Program-made: the position numbers and the translations under genes
The notes under the pieces: generated by a model
What the model was told of the DNA's origin: nothing
What the model saw: only the letters and a program-made list of their open reading frames with translations
The model's database searches: none
Shown: positions 27,333 through 35,494 of the stretch, one piece after another
Position numbering within the stretch: the stretch's first letter is position 1
How the letters are laid out: every line of letters starts with the position of its first letter
NCBI RefSeq assembly: GCF_004004555.2
Contig: NZ_SACP01000018.1
Coordinates: forward strand, 1 to 64,000
Direction: 5' to 3'
From: Methylobacterium oryzihabitans
Lineage (GTDB): Bacteria; Pseudomonadota; Alphaproteobacteria; Rhizobiales; Beijerinckiaceae
DNA length: 64,000 nucleotides

Positions 27333-28331
27333 GTGGCCCAGGACATCGAGAAGGAGCGCCTCCGCGGCCGGCGGCTGGAGAAGCTGCGGTTCTGGCGCTC
27401 GGCCTGTGCCAGCGAAAGCCCGGTGGTGACGCTCCACAACGGGGCGCCGGGCGCGGCGCCGCTGATCTTCTTCCACGGCGACTGGGACAATGGCGGCCTC
27501 TACATGGCGAAGCTGACCGCGGAACTCGGGCTGCCGGTGGTCGGGCTGGCGCCCCATCTCGACCCGGTCCCGGCGACCGTCGAGGCGATGGCGGCGGACC
27601 GGCTCGCCCCCCTCCTCGCGGCGCAGCCGGAGGGGCCGTACCGGATCGGCGGGTTCTGCAACGGCGCGACCGTCGCCTACGAGGCGGCGCGCCAGCTCCT
27701 CGCCGCCGGCCGGACGGTGGAGGCGGTGCTGCTGGTCGCCCCGCCCTCGCTCAATGCCGGGCGCGTCTTCCGCACCCTCGTCGCCGTCCTCGGGCGGCTG
27801 CTGCGCGGAACCGGCCCCGGCGCCACGCCCGCGGGGCGGCGGCGCCTCGGCCGGGCGATGACCCGGCTGACGGCCCTGCGGCGGGTCCTCGGCTACTCGC
27901 TCGCCGACCTGCGAACCGTCGTCGACCGCAAGCGCCGGCTGCAGCGGGCGACCCGCGACCGCATCGGCGGCGGCGATTCCGAGCGCGCCCTCACCGAGAC
28001 CTACGCGCGCCTGAAGACCGCCTACGAGCACGCGGTCTACGCCTACGCGCCGCCGCCGCTGCCGGTGCGGGTCGTGGTGTTCGGCACCGGGCGCGACGGC
28101 GCCGGACGGCGCCTCGCCGGCTACGACGTCGCCTATGACGGCCGGTACTGGTCCGACCTCGGGCCCGGGGTCGAGTGCGTCGCGGTGCCGGGCGACCACT
28201 ATACCTGCATCGCCGAGCACGCCCCGGCGCTGGCCCGGGCGATCACCACCGCCCTCGACCGCCGCCCCGACCCCGCGCCGGCTCCGGCCCCGCTCCGCCC
28301 GGTCCTCGCCGGGGCGGAGACCTGCCCCTGA
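27333..28331 (+). CDS. thioesterase-like alpha/beta hydrolase with Cys at the nucleophile elbow
   Basis: 332 residues. It resembles the thioesterase domains that release acyl chains from carrier proteins. The nucleophile elbow reads RIGGFCNGATVAYEAARQL, so Cys109 replaces the usual Ser in GxSxG. The oxyanion region is FFHGDWDNGG, and the catalytic His is in PGDHYTCIAEH. The GTG start has a perfect AGGAGG 9 nt upstream. It follows the AsnB-ACP-ligase-NadE run after repeat B, and fits as the off-loading or transfer enzyme of that pathway. A long Arg-rich lid lies at about 165-220. Confidence 0.75.
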   Translation: MAQDIEKERLRGRRLEKLRFWRSACASESPVVTLHNGAPGAAPLIFFHGDWDNGGLYMAKLTAELGLPVVGLAPHLDPVPATVEAMAADRLAPLLAAQPEGPYRIGGFCNGATVAYEAARQLLAAGRTVEAVLLVAPPSLNAGRVFRTLVAVLGRLLRGTGPGATPAGRRRLGRAMTRLTALRRVLGYSLADLRTVVDRKRRLQRATRDRIGGGDSERALTETYARLKTAYEHAVYAYAPPPLPVRVVVFGTGRDGAGRRLAGYDVAYDGRYWSDLGPGVECVAVPGDHYTCIAEHAPALARAITTALDRRPDPAPAPAPLRPVLAGAETCP

Positions 28332-28447
28332 CCGGGCCTCCGGCGGGGCCGCACGGCCCCGACCGCCTGTTCGCCCGTGCCTCGATCCGCCCGCCGGACG
28401 CGGTCCCCCGGACCGGCGCGCGCCATGGGGGCCGGGACAACCGGGAG

Positions 28448-28513
28448 ATGCTGCCGATGACCGATGCCAGTTCCGCCGCGCCGCCTCCGGAAGACCGGGC
28501 GGCCGCCGCATGA
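28448..28513 (+). CDS. possible 21-residue small ORF coupled to next gene
   Basis: MLPMTDASSAAPPPEDRAAAA, starting after GGGAG and ending in an ATGA overlap with the FemAB-like gene. It has no recognisable fold. It may be a coupling leader or a chance reading frame in GC-rich DNA. The overlap is the only positive evidence. Confidence 0.2.
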   Translation: MLPMTDASSAAPPPEDRAAAA

Positions 28514-29706
28514 TCGAGGTCTCCGGCGTCCTCGAATGGGAGCAGGTCGCCCCGGCCCTGCTGCTGCGCCTGTCGTCCTGGGCCACGCCGGCCGGCCGCG
28601 CCGCCGGCAACGGGTCGTTCGCCGCCGGGGCGGCCGTGACGGTCGTGCCGTCTGCCGCCACCCCCGCGGAGTGGGACCGCTTCGCGCAGGACTGCGACGC
28701 CTCGTTCTGGGGCGCCTCGGGCGGGATGCGGATGTGGCAGCTCAAGCTGCACGGGCTGTTCCGCCTGCGGCGCCTCGACGTGGTGCTGGCGCGCGGGGGC
28801 GAGCGGCGCAAGATCGGGCAATGCGCGGTCGGCGTCGGGCTGCGGCTGCGGGTTTTTTCGGACGGGCTTCAGTTGCGCCCCGGCGACGCCGCCCTGTGGC
28901 CGGCGGCGATGCGGGCGGTGATCGACGCGCTCGGGCCCGGTCGCTACGTCTACGGCTCGTTCTGGAGCCTGGAGGCGCCGCGCGAGCGCGCCCTGGCGGC
29001 CCTGCCCGGCGTGACCCTGGTGGCCGCGCGCCCGCTCGCCGTCGAGGCGGTGGAGTTCGGGCGCTTCGCGACCTGGGACGAGTGTCTCCGGGCGGTCAGC
29101 CGCAACGTGGTGCGCAACGCCCGCAAGGCCCGGGCCGCCGAGCCGCCGCCCGTGCTGCACCAGCGGGCCGGGCTGCGGGCGCTGGGGCTGCTGCCGGCGC
29201 TGCTGCGGCTGCGCGGGTCGATGTACGGCCGCAAGGCGGTCCCGTTCAGCCGGGCGCGGGCGGCGGCGACCTATCTCCTGCGCTGTGGGCTGCTCGGCCG
29301 GCGCGCCGGCGCGGCGCTCCTGTGCGCCGACGGCGCGCCGCTCGCCGCCGCCGGGACGGTCGGGTTCGGCCGCAACCTGTTCTACCTCGACGGCGGCTCC
29401 AGCGAGGTCCGGCCCGGCGCCGGCTGGTACCTGCTGCTGCACCTGATGCAGCAGTGGCAGGCAGCGCATCCCGGCGGCCGCTTCGTGATGGGCTACACCG
29501 ACCTCGCCGCCGAGATGCCGCCGGACGGCTGGGTCAGCCCGGTCCGCTACCGCCAGGACTGCCGGGTGACGGCGACCCGCACCAGCATCGTGGCGTTCGA
29601 CGTCGGCGGGCCGGCGCCGGGCGGCGCGATCCCCGCCCTGCTGCTCGACCGCACCCTGCCGTGCTGGACCGGCCCGCCGTCGGACGAGCCGGCGGGATCG
29701 CGATGA
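28510..29706 (+). CDS. FemAB/BioF2-like GNAT acyltransferase
   Basis: 398 residues. It lacks membrane spans. The C-terminal half (SRNVVRNARKARA; FYLDGGSSEVRPGAGWYLLL; HPGGRFVMGYTDL) fits the GNAT-fold FemAB-type proteins that transfer aminoacyl or acyl groups, such as those near exosortase A/EPS loci. It may move the ACP- or NadE-linked product onto an acceptor. An Arg/Ala-rich stretch at about 195-215 is unusual. The ATG overlaps the tiny upstream ORF. Function in this cluster is inferred. Confidence 0.6.
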   Translation: MIEVSGVLEWEQVAPALLLRLSSWATPAGRAAGNGSFAAGAAVTVVPSAATPAEWDRFAQDCDASFWGASGGMRMWQLKLHGLFRLRRLDVVLARGGERRKIGQCAVGVGLRLRVFSDGLQLRPGDAALWPAAMRAVIDALGPGRYVYGSFWSLEAPRERALAALPGVTLVAARPLAVEAVEFGRFATWDECLRAVSRNVVRNARKARAAEPPPVLHQRAGLRALGLLPALLRLRGSMYGRKAVPFSRARAAATYLLRCGLLGRRAGAALLCADGAPLAAAGTVGFGRNLFYLDGGSSEVRPGAGWYLLLHLMQQWQAAHPGGRFVMGYTDLAAEMPPDGWVSPVRYRQDCRVTATRTSIVAFDVGGPAPGGAIPALLLDRTLPCWTGPPSDEPAGSR

Positions 29707-29769
29707 GGCCGCCACCGCCGCCCCATCCTCTCGCCCCGCCGCCACCCCACCCCCCGACGGAGGAACGCC

Positions 29770-30504
29770 ATGATGCCGACATCAGCCCCGGTCACCGGGC
29801 CCGCCCTCGCCCGCCGGCTCTCCACCCGCTTCATGGGCGTCGAGGTCGAGGTGCCGCACGGCGTGCTCGTGCCGCGCGAGGAGACCGAGCTGCTCGGCTA
29901 CGCCACCTTCGCGGTGCTGCGCGACCGGCCGCGGCCGGCGAGCGTCGTCGACCTGTGCTGCGGCGCCGGCAACCTCGCCTGCGCGATCGCGGTCGCGTTC
30001 CCGGAGGCGCGCGTCGTCGCCTGCGACCTCACCGACGAGGCGGTGGCGGCGGCGGCGGCGAACGTCGCGCGGCTCGGCCTGCACGAGCGGGTGGCGGTGC
30101 GCCAGGGCGACCTGTTCGCCCCCCTCGACGCCTCCCTCGCCGGGCAGGTGGACCTCGTGGTGTGCAACCCGCCCTACATCTCGACCGCCCGCCTCGCCGC
30201 CGAGAAGGCCCACCTGCTCGACACCGAGCCCAGGGAGGCGTTCGACGGCGGTCCCTACGGCCTGTCGCTGCACCAGCGCATCGTCGCCGAGGCACCGGCC
30301 TTCCTGAAGCCGGACGGCTGGCTCGCGATGGAATTCGGCGAGGGACAGTCGCGCCAGGTCGAGATCCTGTTCCGGCGCGCCCGGGCCTACGCGGCGCCGG
30401 AGTTCCTCCACGACGAGCGGGGGGTTCCCCGCGCCGTGAGGGCCCGCCGTCAGTCGCAGGTCGAGGTCGCGCCGGCGCGACGACGCGATGCCGAGCCGTC
30501 GTGA
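29770..30504 (+). CDS. PrmC/HemK-like N5-glutamine methyltransferase
   Basis: 244 residues, shorter than PrmC (about 280) because the N-terminal helical domain is reduced. HGVLVPREETELLGYA, the SAM loop VVDLCCGAGNLACAIA, and the substrate motif LVVCNPPYIS are those of PrmC-type enzymes that methylate a glutamine side chain. The Asn-Pro-Pro-Tyr is complete. Since upstream enzymes make amides, an amide N-methylation in this pathway is an attractive reading. It may equally be a stray PrmB/PrmC relative. Starts 63 nt after the FemAB-like gene. Confidence 0.8.
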   Translation: MMPTSAPVTGPALARRLSTRFMGVEVEVPHGVLVPREETELLGYATFAVLRDRPRPASVVDLCCGAGNLACAIAVAFPEARVVACDLTDEAVAAAAANVARLGLHERVAVRQGDLFAPLDASLAGQVDLVVCNPPYISTARLAAEKAHLLDTEPREAFDGGPYGLSLHQRIVAEAPAFLKPDGWLAMEFGEGQSRQVEILFRRARAYAAPEFLHDERGVPRAVRARRQSQVEVAPARRRDAEPS

Positions 30505-30607
30505 CGGCCGGGGATACCCCCAAATGCCTACCTCGTCTTGCCCACGGCATCCCCGCACCGTCCGTGCCACCATCGGCACAAGGGCATCAGACCCAGGAGG
30601 AACGGGC

Positions 30608-31672
30608 ATGCGGGGGCAAGGCCGGAAGACAGCGCGGATCGCGGCCGGGCTGGTCGCGGCGGGACTGGCGCTCATGGCCGGACCGGGCGCGGCGCTCGAA
30701 CCGGAGGCGGCACCGCCATCCCCGCCGGCGCGCAAATCGCCCGCCCGCCCGCCCGAGCCGCTGCGCGAGGCGGTCAACGCCTGGACCCTCGGCCTCGCCG
30801 GGGGGCTGCTCGAAGGCGCGCCGCTGCGGCTGGCGGTCGACATCGCCCGGGTGGTCGATGCGGGAGAGGACCTGCACGTCCTGCCGATCGTCACCCGCGG
30901 CCCGGCCGAGAACCTCGAATCGCTGCTCTACCTCAAGGGCGTCGACCTCGCGATCGTGAACTCGGACTCGCTGGCGCGGTTCAGGCCGTTCGTGCCCAAC
31001 CTGCGCCGGCGGATCGCCTACGTGCTCAACCTCGTGCCGTCGGAGCTGCACGTCTTCGTGCGGCCGGAGATCCGCTCGATGGGGGATCTCGCCGGCCGCA
31101 AGGTGAACTTCAACACGCCGGGCACCGCGGCGGCCTATTCCGGCCCGATCGTGTTCGAGCGCCTCGGCGTCGCGGTCGAGAAGACGTTCCTGCCCCATCC
31201 GAGCGCCGTCGAGGCGATGAAGCGCGGCGAGATCGCCGCGGTGGTGTTCGTCACCTCCAAGCCGGTCGACGCCTTCGCCCGCAGCGCCTGGGGGCCCGGC
31301 TACCACTTCCTGCCGGTCGCCTACGACAAGGCGTTCGAGACCGACTACCTGCCCTCGACGCTGACCAGCGCCGACTACCCGGCCCTGATCGCGCCGGGCG
31401 AGACGGTGCCGACGATCGCGGTCTCGACCTTCCTCGCCGCCTATGCGTGGCCGAAGGACGCCTCCCGGCACGCCCGGATGGCCCGGTTAGTCGACCGGCT
31501 GTTCGGCCGCATCGAGGCGCTCCAGGCACCGGGCTTCCACCCGAAATGGGCCGACGTCGACGTTGCCGCCGAGGTCGCCGGCCTCGACCGGCTGCCAGCC
31601 GCCCAGGCATGGCTCGACCGCAACCGGCCGCGCCCGGCCGCCGCCGGGCAGGCCGCGGCGGGAGCGCGGTGA
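30608..31672 (+). CDS. TAXI-family TRAP solute-binding protein, orphan
   Basis: 354 residues with a signal peptide (IAAGLVAAGLALMAGPGAA). The body matches TAXI receptors: IVTRGPAENLESLLYLKGVD, LAIVNSDSL, RKVNFNTPGTAAAYSG. Perfect AGGAGG 7 nt before the ATG. TAXI proteins deliver substrates (glutamate-like acids in known cases) to TRAP permeases, but no DctM/DctQ gene is nearby. It may work as a periplasmic sensor or binder for the cluster's product, or pair with a distant permease. Confidence 0.78.
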   Translation: MRGQGRKTARIAAGLVAAGLALMAGPGAALEPEAAPPSPPARKSPARPPEPLREAVNAWTLGLAGGLLEGAPLRLAVDIARVVDAGEDLHVLPIVTRGPAENLESLLYLKGVDLAIVNSDSLARFRPFVPNLRRRIAYVLNLVPSELHVFVRPEIRSMGDLAGRKVNFNTPGTAAAYSGPIVFERLGVAVEKTFLPHPSAVEAMKRGEIAAVVFVTSKPVDAFARSAWGPGYHFLPVAYDKAFETDYLPSTLTSADYPALIAPGETVPTIAVSTFLAAYAWPKDASRHARMARLVDRLFGRIEALQAPGFHPKWADVDVAAEVAGLDRLPAAQAWLDRNRPRPAAAGQAAAGAR

Positions 31673-31696
31673 CGCTCGATGACAGGAGGATCGCGC

Positions 31697-32203
31697 ATGT
31701 CCCGCACCGCCGCCGCCTTCGCCGCCCTCGCGCTGGCCGGAACCGGCCTCGCGGCCCTGGTGAGCCTGCCCGCCCCGCAGGCCGCGCCGCGGGCCGTCGC
31801 CGCCACGCCGCGGCCGGCGGAGAGCGCGCGCCCGGCGCCGCACCGGGTGGTGATCCAGATCACCCAGAACGATCCCGCCACGATGACGATGGCGCTCAAC
31901 AACGTGGAGAACATGACCCGGCGCTACGAGTCCCTCGGCGAGGCGGTCGAGGTCGAGATCGTCGCCTACGGCGCCGGCCTGCACATGATGCGGGCCGACA
32001 CCTCGCCGGTGCGCGAGCGGATCAGCGCGCTGGCGCGGCGCGGCGACCGGGTCGTGTTCACCGGCTGCGGCAACACCCGCGCGGCCCAGAGCCGCCAGGA
32101 GGGCCGCGACGTCGCCCTGGTGCCGGAGGCGCGGGTGGTCGAGGCCGGCATCACCCGGATCGTCGAGTTGCAGGAGCAGGGCTGGAGCTACGTCCGGCCG
32201 TGA
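31697..32203 (+). CDS. exported DsrE-family protein
   Basis: 168 residues. The start at 31697 follows AGGAGG 8 nt upstream. A signal peptide (AAFAALALAGTGLAALVS) precedes a DsrE/DsrF-like domain (RVVIQITQNDPATMTMALNN, EVEIVAYGAGLHMMRAD). The only Cys (GCG) could take part in sulfur relay. Cytoplasmic DsrE moves sulfur, but exported homologues are of unknown role. It overlaps the next gene by GTGA. Confidence 0.72.
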   Translation: MSRTAAAFAALALAGTGLAALVSLPAPQAAPRAVAATPRPAESARPAPHRVVIQITQNDPATMTMALNNVENMTRRYESLGEAVEVEIVAYGAGLHMMRADTSPVRERISALARRGDRVVFTGCGNTRAAQSRQEGRDVALVPEARVVEAGITRIVELQEQGWSYVRP

Positions 32204-32487
32204 CCGCCCCCCGGATCGCCGCGGGGCCGGTCGGGCTCGCACTCGGGGTGCTGGTCTTCGCCTGGGTCGCGCCGGCCCGGGCCGAGGCGCCCTGCGGGGA
32301 ACGGCTCGCCGCCTGCGCCGCCGGCTGCCGGGCCGGCACCTTCATCGGCGACCCGGCCCGCGGCGCCTGCCTCGCCGGCTGCGGCGAGGGCGAGCGGGCA
32401 TGCCGGCGCGCCGCCGCCTGCGCTCCGGGCGGGGCCTGCCCGCCCGACCCGGCGCCCGCCCGGCGCGATTCCCGCCTGCAACCGTGA
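32200..32487 (+). CDS. secreted Cys-rich mini-protein (8 Cys)
   Basis: 95 residues. GTG start overlapping the DsrE stop by 4 bp. A signal sequence (VGLALGVLVFAWVAPARAEA) is followed by about 50 residues with eight Cys in the order PC, AC, GC, AC, GC, AC, AC, AC. This could hold four disulfides or bind a metal. No known family comes to mind. Its coupling to the exported DsrE suggests the two work together in the periplasm. Confidence 0.6.
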   Translation: MTAPRIAAGPVGLALGVLVFAWVAPARAEAPCGERLAACAAGCRAGTFIGDPARGACLAGCGEGERACRRAAACAPGGACPPDPAPARRDSRLQP

Positions 32488-32496
32488 GGGACGGTC

Positions 32497-33615
32497 ATGG
32501 ACAAGGCTCCGGATACGATTTCCGACTGGCGCGACGAGGCCGGCTCCGCCCGGGAGGCCGACCCGCCGGACGCGGTGGCGCCCCTGCGCCGGCCGGAGCC
32601 CGGCGCCCCGGCCGCCTACGAGCCGCTGTTCGTCGAGCGGCCGTGCTGCCCGGTCTGCGCCTCGACCCGCACCGCGACCCTGTTCAGCGCGCCCTACGAC
32701 GCGCCCGCGGTGCGCCGGCACGTCGAGAGCCACTACCGCCACCAGGGCCGTGTCGACCACGACCTCCTGCGCGGCGTCGACTACACGGTGCAGGACTGCG
32801 CCGATTGCGGCCTCATCTACCAGCGGATGGCGCCGGCCGGCGCGATGATGGCGGCGATCTACGACGGCTTCATCGATCCGGTGCGGCTCAGGCGGTACGA
32901 GGTCTCGCGCCTGACGGTCGAGAACTTCCGCGACGTGGCGCGCCGCCTCGCCGGCCTGCTCGCGGTGATCGGCCGGGAGCCGAAGGACGTGTCCCTGCTC
33001 GATTACGGCTTCGGCTACGGGCGCTGGGCCCGGGTCGCGGTCGGCATGGGCATGCGGGTCTACGCCACCGAGATCTCGCCGGAGAAGATCGCCTTCGCGC
33101 GCTCGATCGGGGTGACGATCCTGGCCGAGGAGGCGCTCGGCGACCACCGCTTCGACATCGTCCACACCGAGCAGGTGTTCGAGCACCTGCCGGACCCGGC
33201 CGGGACCTTCGACCGGCTCGCCGCCTGCGTCGCCCCGGGCGGCGCCCTCAAGATCGCGGTGCCGCGCCAGGGCCGGATCCGGTCGTTGCTGCGCCGCCAC
33301 GGCCTCATCGACTGGTCGCCGTTCGAGTTCGGGTTCCGGCCGCGGCGCTACAGCGACTACAACTGCATCCTGCCGCTCGAGCACCTCAACGCCTTCGGCC
33401 GCCGCGCGGTCGAGGCCCTGGCGGCGCGGGCCGGCATGGTCGTGACGACCGGCGGGTTCGGCGGGCACCAGCTCGACCTCGACGTCGGCTCGCCGGCGGC
33501 GTTCGCCCGCTCCCTGCGCCTCCTCGGCGTGCGGGCGCTCAAGGACGCCTATGTCCGCCTCGGCCCGGGCCGGCACGACAGCGGCTACTACATCCTGCGC
33601 CGCCGCGCGGGCTGA
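32497..33615 (+). CDS. SAM-dependent methyltransferase with N-terminal zinc-finger
   Basis: 372 residues. The N-terminus has a four-Cys zinc site, CPVC (Cys51, 54) and CADC (Cys101, 104), as in sugar C-methyltransferases of the TylC3/NovU type, though the fit beyond the Cys is loose. The SAM-binding core reads LLDYGFGYGRWARVAVG, then EQVFEHLPDPAGTF (post-motif). It ends in a clear stop at 33615. It may methylate a sugar or the cluster product. 10 nt after the Cys-rich gene; probably the last gene of the run. Confidence 0.78.
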   Translation: MDKAPDTISDWRDEAGSAREADPPDAVAPLRRPEPGAPAAYEPLFVERPCCPVCASTRTATLFSAPYDAPAVRRHVESHYRHQGRVDHDLLRGVDYTVQDCADCGLIYQRMAPAGAMMAAIYDGFIDPVRLRRYEVSRLTVENFRDVARRLAGLLAVIGREPKDVSLLDYGFGYGRWARVAVGMGMRVYATEISPEKIAFARSIGVTILAEEALGDHRFDIVHTEQVFEHLPDPAGTFDRLAACVAPGGALKIAVPRQGRIRSLLRRHGLIDWSPFEFGFRPRRYSDYNCILPLEHLNAFGRRAVEALAARAGMVVTTGGFGGHQLDLDVGSPAAFARSLRLLGVRALKDAYVRLGPGRHDSGYYILRRRAG

Positions 33616-33782
33616 GCCGGCCGCCGTGGGGCGGGCCGGCACGGTCCCGGTCGCGGGGTCCGGGGGTCCGGCACACCTCGCCGGCACCGGTCCGGCGCCG
33701 CAGCCTCCGGGCGATCCGGTCCGCTCGGGGCGGCATCGGACGCCTCGACGGACGGATCGTGGCGACGTGCCGTCCGGACGGA

Positions 33783-35018
33783 TCAGGGGCGGGCCGCGCC
33801 CGGCCACATCACCCAGTGCAGGTCGGGCGTGGTCGGGAACAGGCGGCGGTGCTGGCTGACGGCGTAGTTGTCGGTCATGCCGGCGATGAAGTCGGCGACC
33901 CGGCGCGGCGTGCGCGGGTCGTCGGGGCCGGTCAGGCCCGCCGCCCACTCGTCGGGCATCAGGCCGGGGTCGCGCGACAGCAGCGCGAACAGGTCGCGCA
34001 CGATCTCGGCGGCCTTGTCGCGCACCGCCTGCACCGCCGGGTGGCGGTACATCCGGGCGAACAGGAAGGTCTTGATGTCGCGGTCGGCCGCCGCGAGGGC
34101 CGGCGAGAACGCCGCCACCGGCGCCGGCGCGGCGCGGATCGCCGCCGCGTCGGCCGGAGCGAGGGCGCCCAGGCGCCGCTGCGACTCGGCGATCACGTCC
34201 TCGACGAAGCGGGTGATGACCCGCCGCGTCAGCTCGTGCACCACCCGCGAGCGGTCGAGGCCGGGATGGAGGCCGCGGATCTCGGCGAGCAGCCCGGCGA
34301 GGAACGGCACGCCCGCGAGGTCGTCGAGGTCGAACAGGTCGGCGCGCAACCCGTCGTCGAGGTCGTGGGCGTCGTAGGCGATGTCGTCGGCGAGCGCCGC
34401 GACCTGGGCCTCCGGCCCGGCATGGCTGGCGAGGTCGAGGGGGTTGAGGGCGTCGTAGTCGAGGATCGCGACCGGGATGCCGTCGGCGTAGTGCCGGGTC
34501 GGGAGGCCGGCGGGGTCGAGCAGCGGGCCGTTGTGCTTGACCAGTCCTTCGAGGGTCTCCCAGGTCAAGTTGAGCCCGTCGAAGGCGGCGTAGCGCCGCT
34601 CCAGCCGGGTGACGAGGCGCAGCGCCTGGGCGTTGTGGTCGAAGCCGCCATGGGCGGCCATGCAGGCGTGGAGCGCGTCCTCGCCGGTATGGCCGAACGG
34701 CGTGTGGCCGAGGTCGTGGGCGAGCGCCAGCGCCTCGGCGAGGTCCTCGTCGAGGCCGAGCGCCCGCGCCAGCGCCCGGGCGATCTGGCTCACCTCCAGG
34801 GTGTGGGTGAGCCGGGTGCGGTAATGGTCGCCCTCGTGGTGGACGAAGACCTGGGTCTTGTGCTTGAGCCGGCGGAAGGCGGCCGAGTGCACGATCCGGT
34901 CGCGGTCGCGCTGGAAGTCGTTGCGGGTCGGCGAGTCCGGTTCCGCGATCAGGCGGCCGCGGGTCTCCGCCGGATCGCTGGCATAGGGCGCCCGCCAGCG
35001 CTCACCGTTCCTGCGCAC
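33783..35018 (-). CDS. dgt: deoxyguanosinetriphosphate triphosphohydrolase-like protein
   Basis: 411 residues. HD-domain motifs RTRLTHTLEV, LALAHDLGHTPFGHTGED and LADDIAYDAHD identify it. The family removes the triphosphate of dNTPs and controls dNTP pools. GTG at 35018 is chosen: GGAGG lies about 10 nt before it. It is divergent from erpA (104-bp gap). Alphaproteobacterial members are called dGTPase-like since nucleotide preference varies. Confidence 0.92.
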   Translation of the reverse strand: MRRNGERWRAPYASDPAETRGRLIAEPDSPTRNDFQRDRDRIVHSAAFRRLKHKTQVFVHHEGDHYRTRLTHTLEVSQIARALARALGLDEDLAEALALAHDLGHTPFGHTGEDALHACMAAHGGFDHNAQALRLVTRLERRYAAFDGLNLTWETLEGLVKHNGPLLDPAGLPTRHYADGIPVAILDYDALNPLDLASHAGPEAQVAALADDIAYDAHDLDDGLRADLFDLDDLAGVPFLAGLLAEIRGLHPGLDRSRVVHELTRRVITRFVEDVIAESQRRLGALAPADAAAIRAAPAPVAAFSPALAAADRDIKTFLFARMYRHPAVQAVRDKAAEIVRDLFALLSRDPGLMPDEWAAGLTGPDDPRTPRRVADFIAGMTDNYAVSQHRRLFPTTPDLHWVMWPGAARP

Positions 35019-35122
35019 CGTGCCGCCTCCTCTCCGTCGCGCCGCAGCATTCAGTTGCGGCGCGCGCCGTCCGTTCCTATCTTCCCGCCGACGATTGGTC
35101 ACGGAAGAAGCCAGAGCCGTCG

Positions 35123-35449
35123 ATGGCCGAGATCACCCTCACGCCCCGCGCCGCCCGGCGCATCAACGAGATCATGGGCGGCGAGCCGCCCGGCGCGATG
35201 CTGCGCATCAGCGTGAATGGCGGCGGCTGCTCCGGGTTCCAGTACGCCTTCGACATCGAGCGCGAGCGCACCGGCGACGACCTGACGGTCGAGCGCGACG
35301 GCGCCACGGTCCTGGTCGACCCGGTGTCGGTCCAGTACATGGAGGGCGCGACGATCGACTTCGTCAACGACCTCATCGGCCAGTCGTTCAAGATCGAGAA
35401 CCCGCAGGCCACCGCCTCCTGCGGCTGCGGCACATCGTTCTCCCTCTGA
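35123..35449 (+). CDS. erpA: iron-sulfur cluster insertion protein ErpA/IscA family
   Basis: 108 residues, typical length. The three cluster Cys are in place: Cys36 (NGGGCSGFQY) and Cys100/Cys102 (SCGCGTSF). It carries and passes Fe-S clusters to target enzymes. Divergent from the dGTPase gene, followed 45 nt later by the exported protein gene. Confidence 0.95.
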   Translation: MAEITLTPRAARRINEIMGGEPPGAMLRISVNGGGCSGFQYAFDIERERTGDDLTVERDGATVLVDPVSVQYMEGATIDFVNDLIGQSFKIENPQATASCGCGTSFSL

Positions 35450-35494
35450 CGACCGACGCGGCCCGATACCGCTCCAGCGCAGGATAGCCCCGAC

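Noticed and set aside
22128..33615. Exosortase A/PEP-CTERM system
   Set aside because: Some partner families match, but no exosortase and no PEP-CTERM tail were seen in the window.
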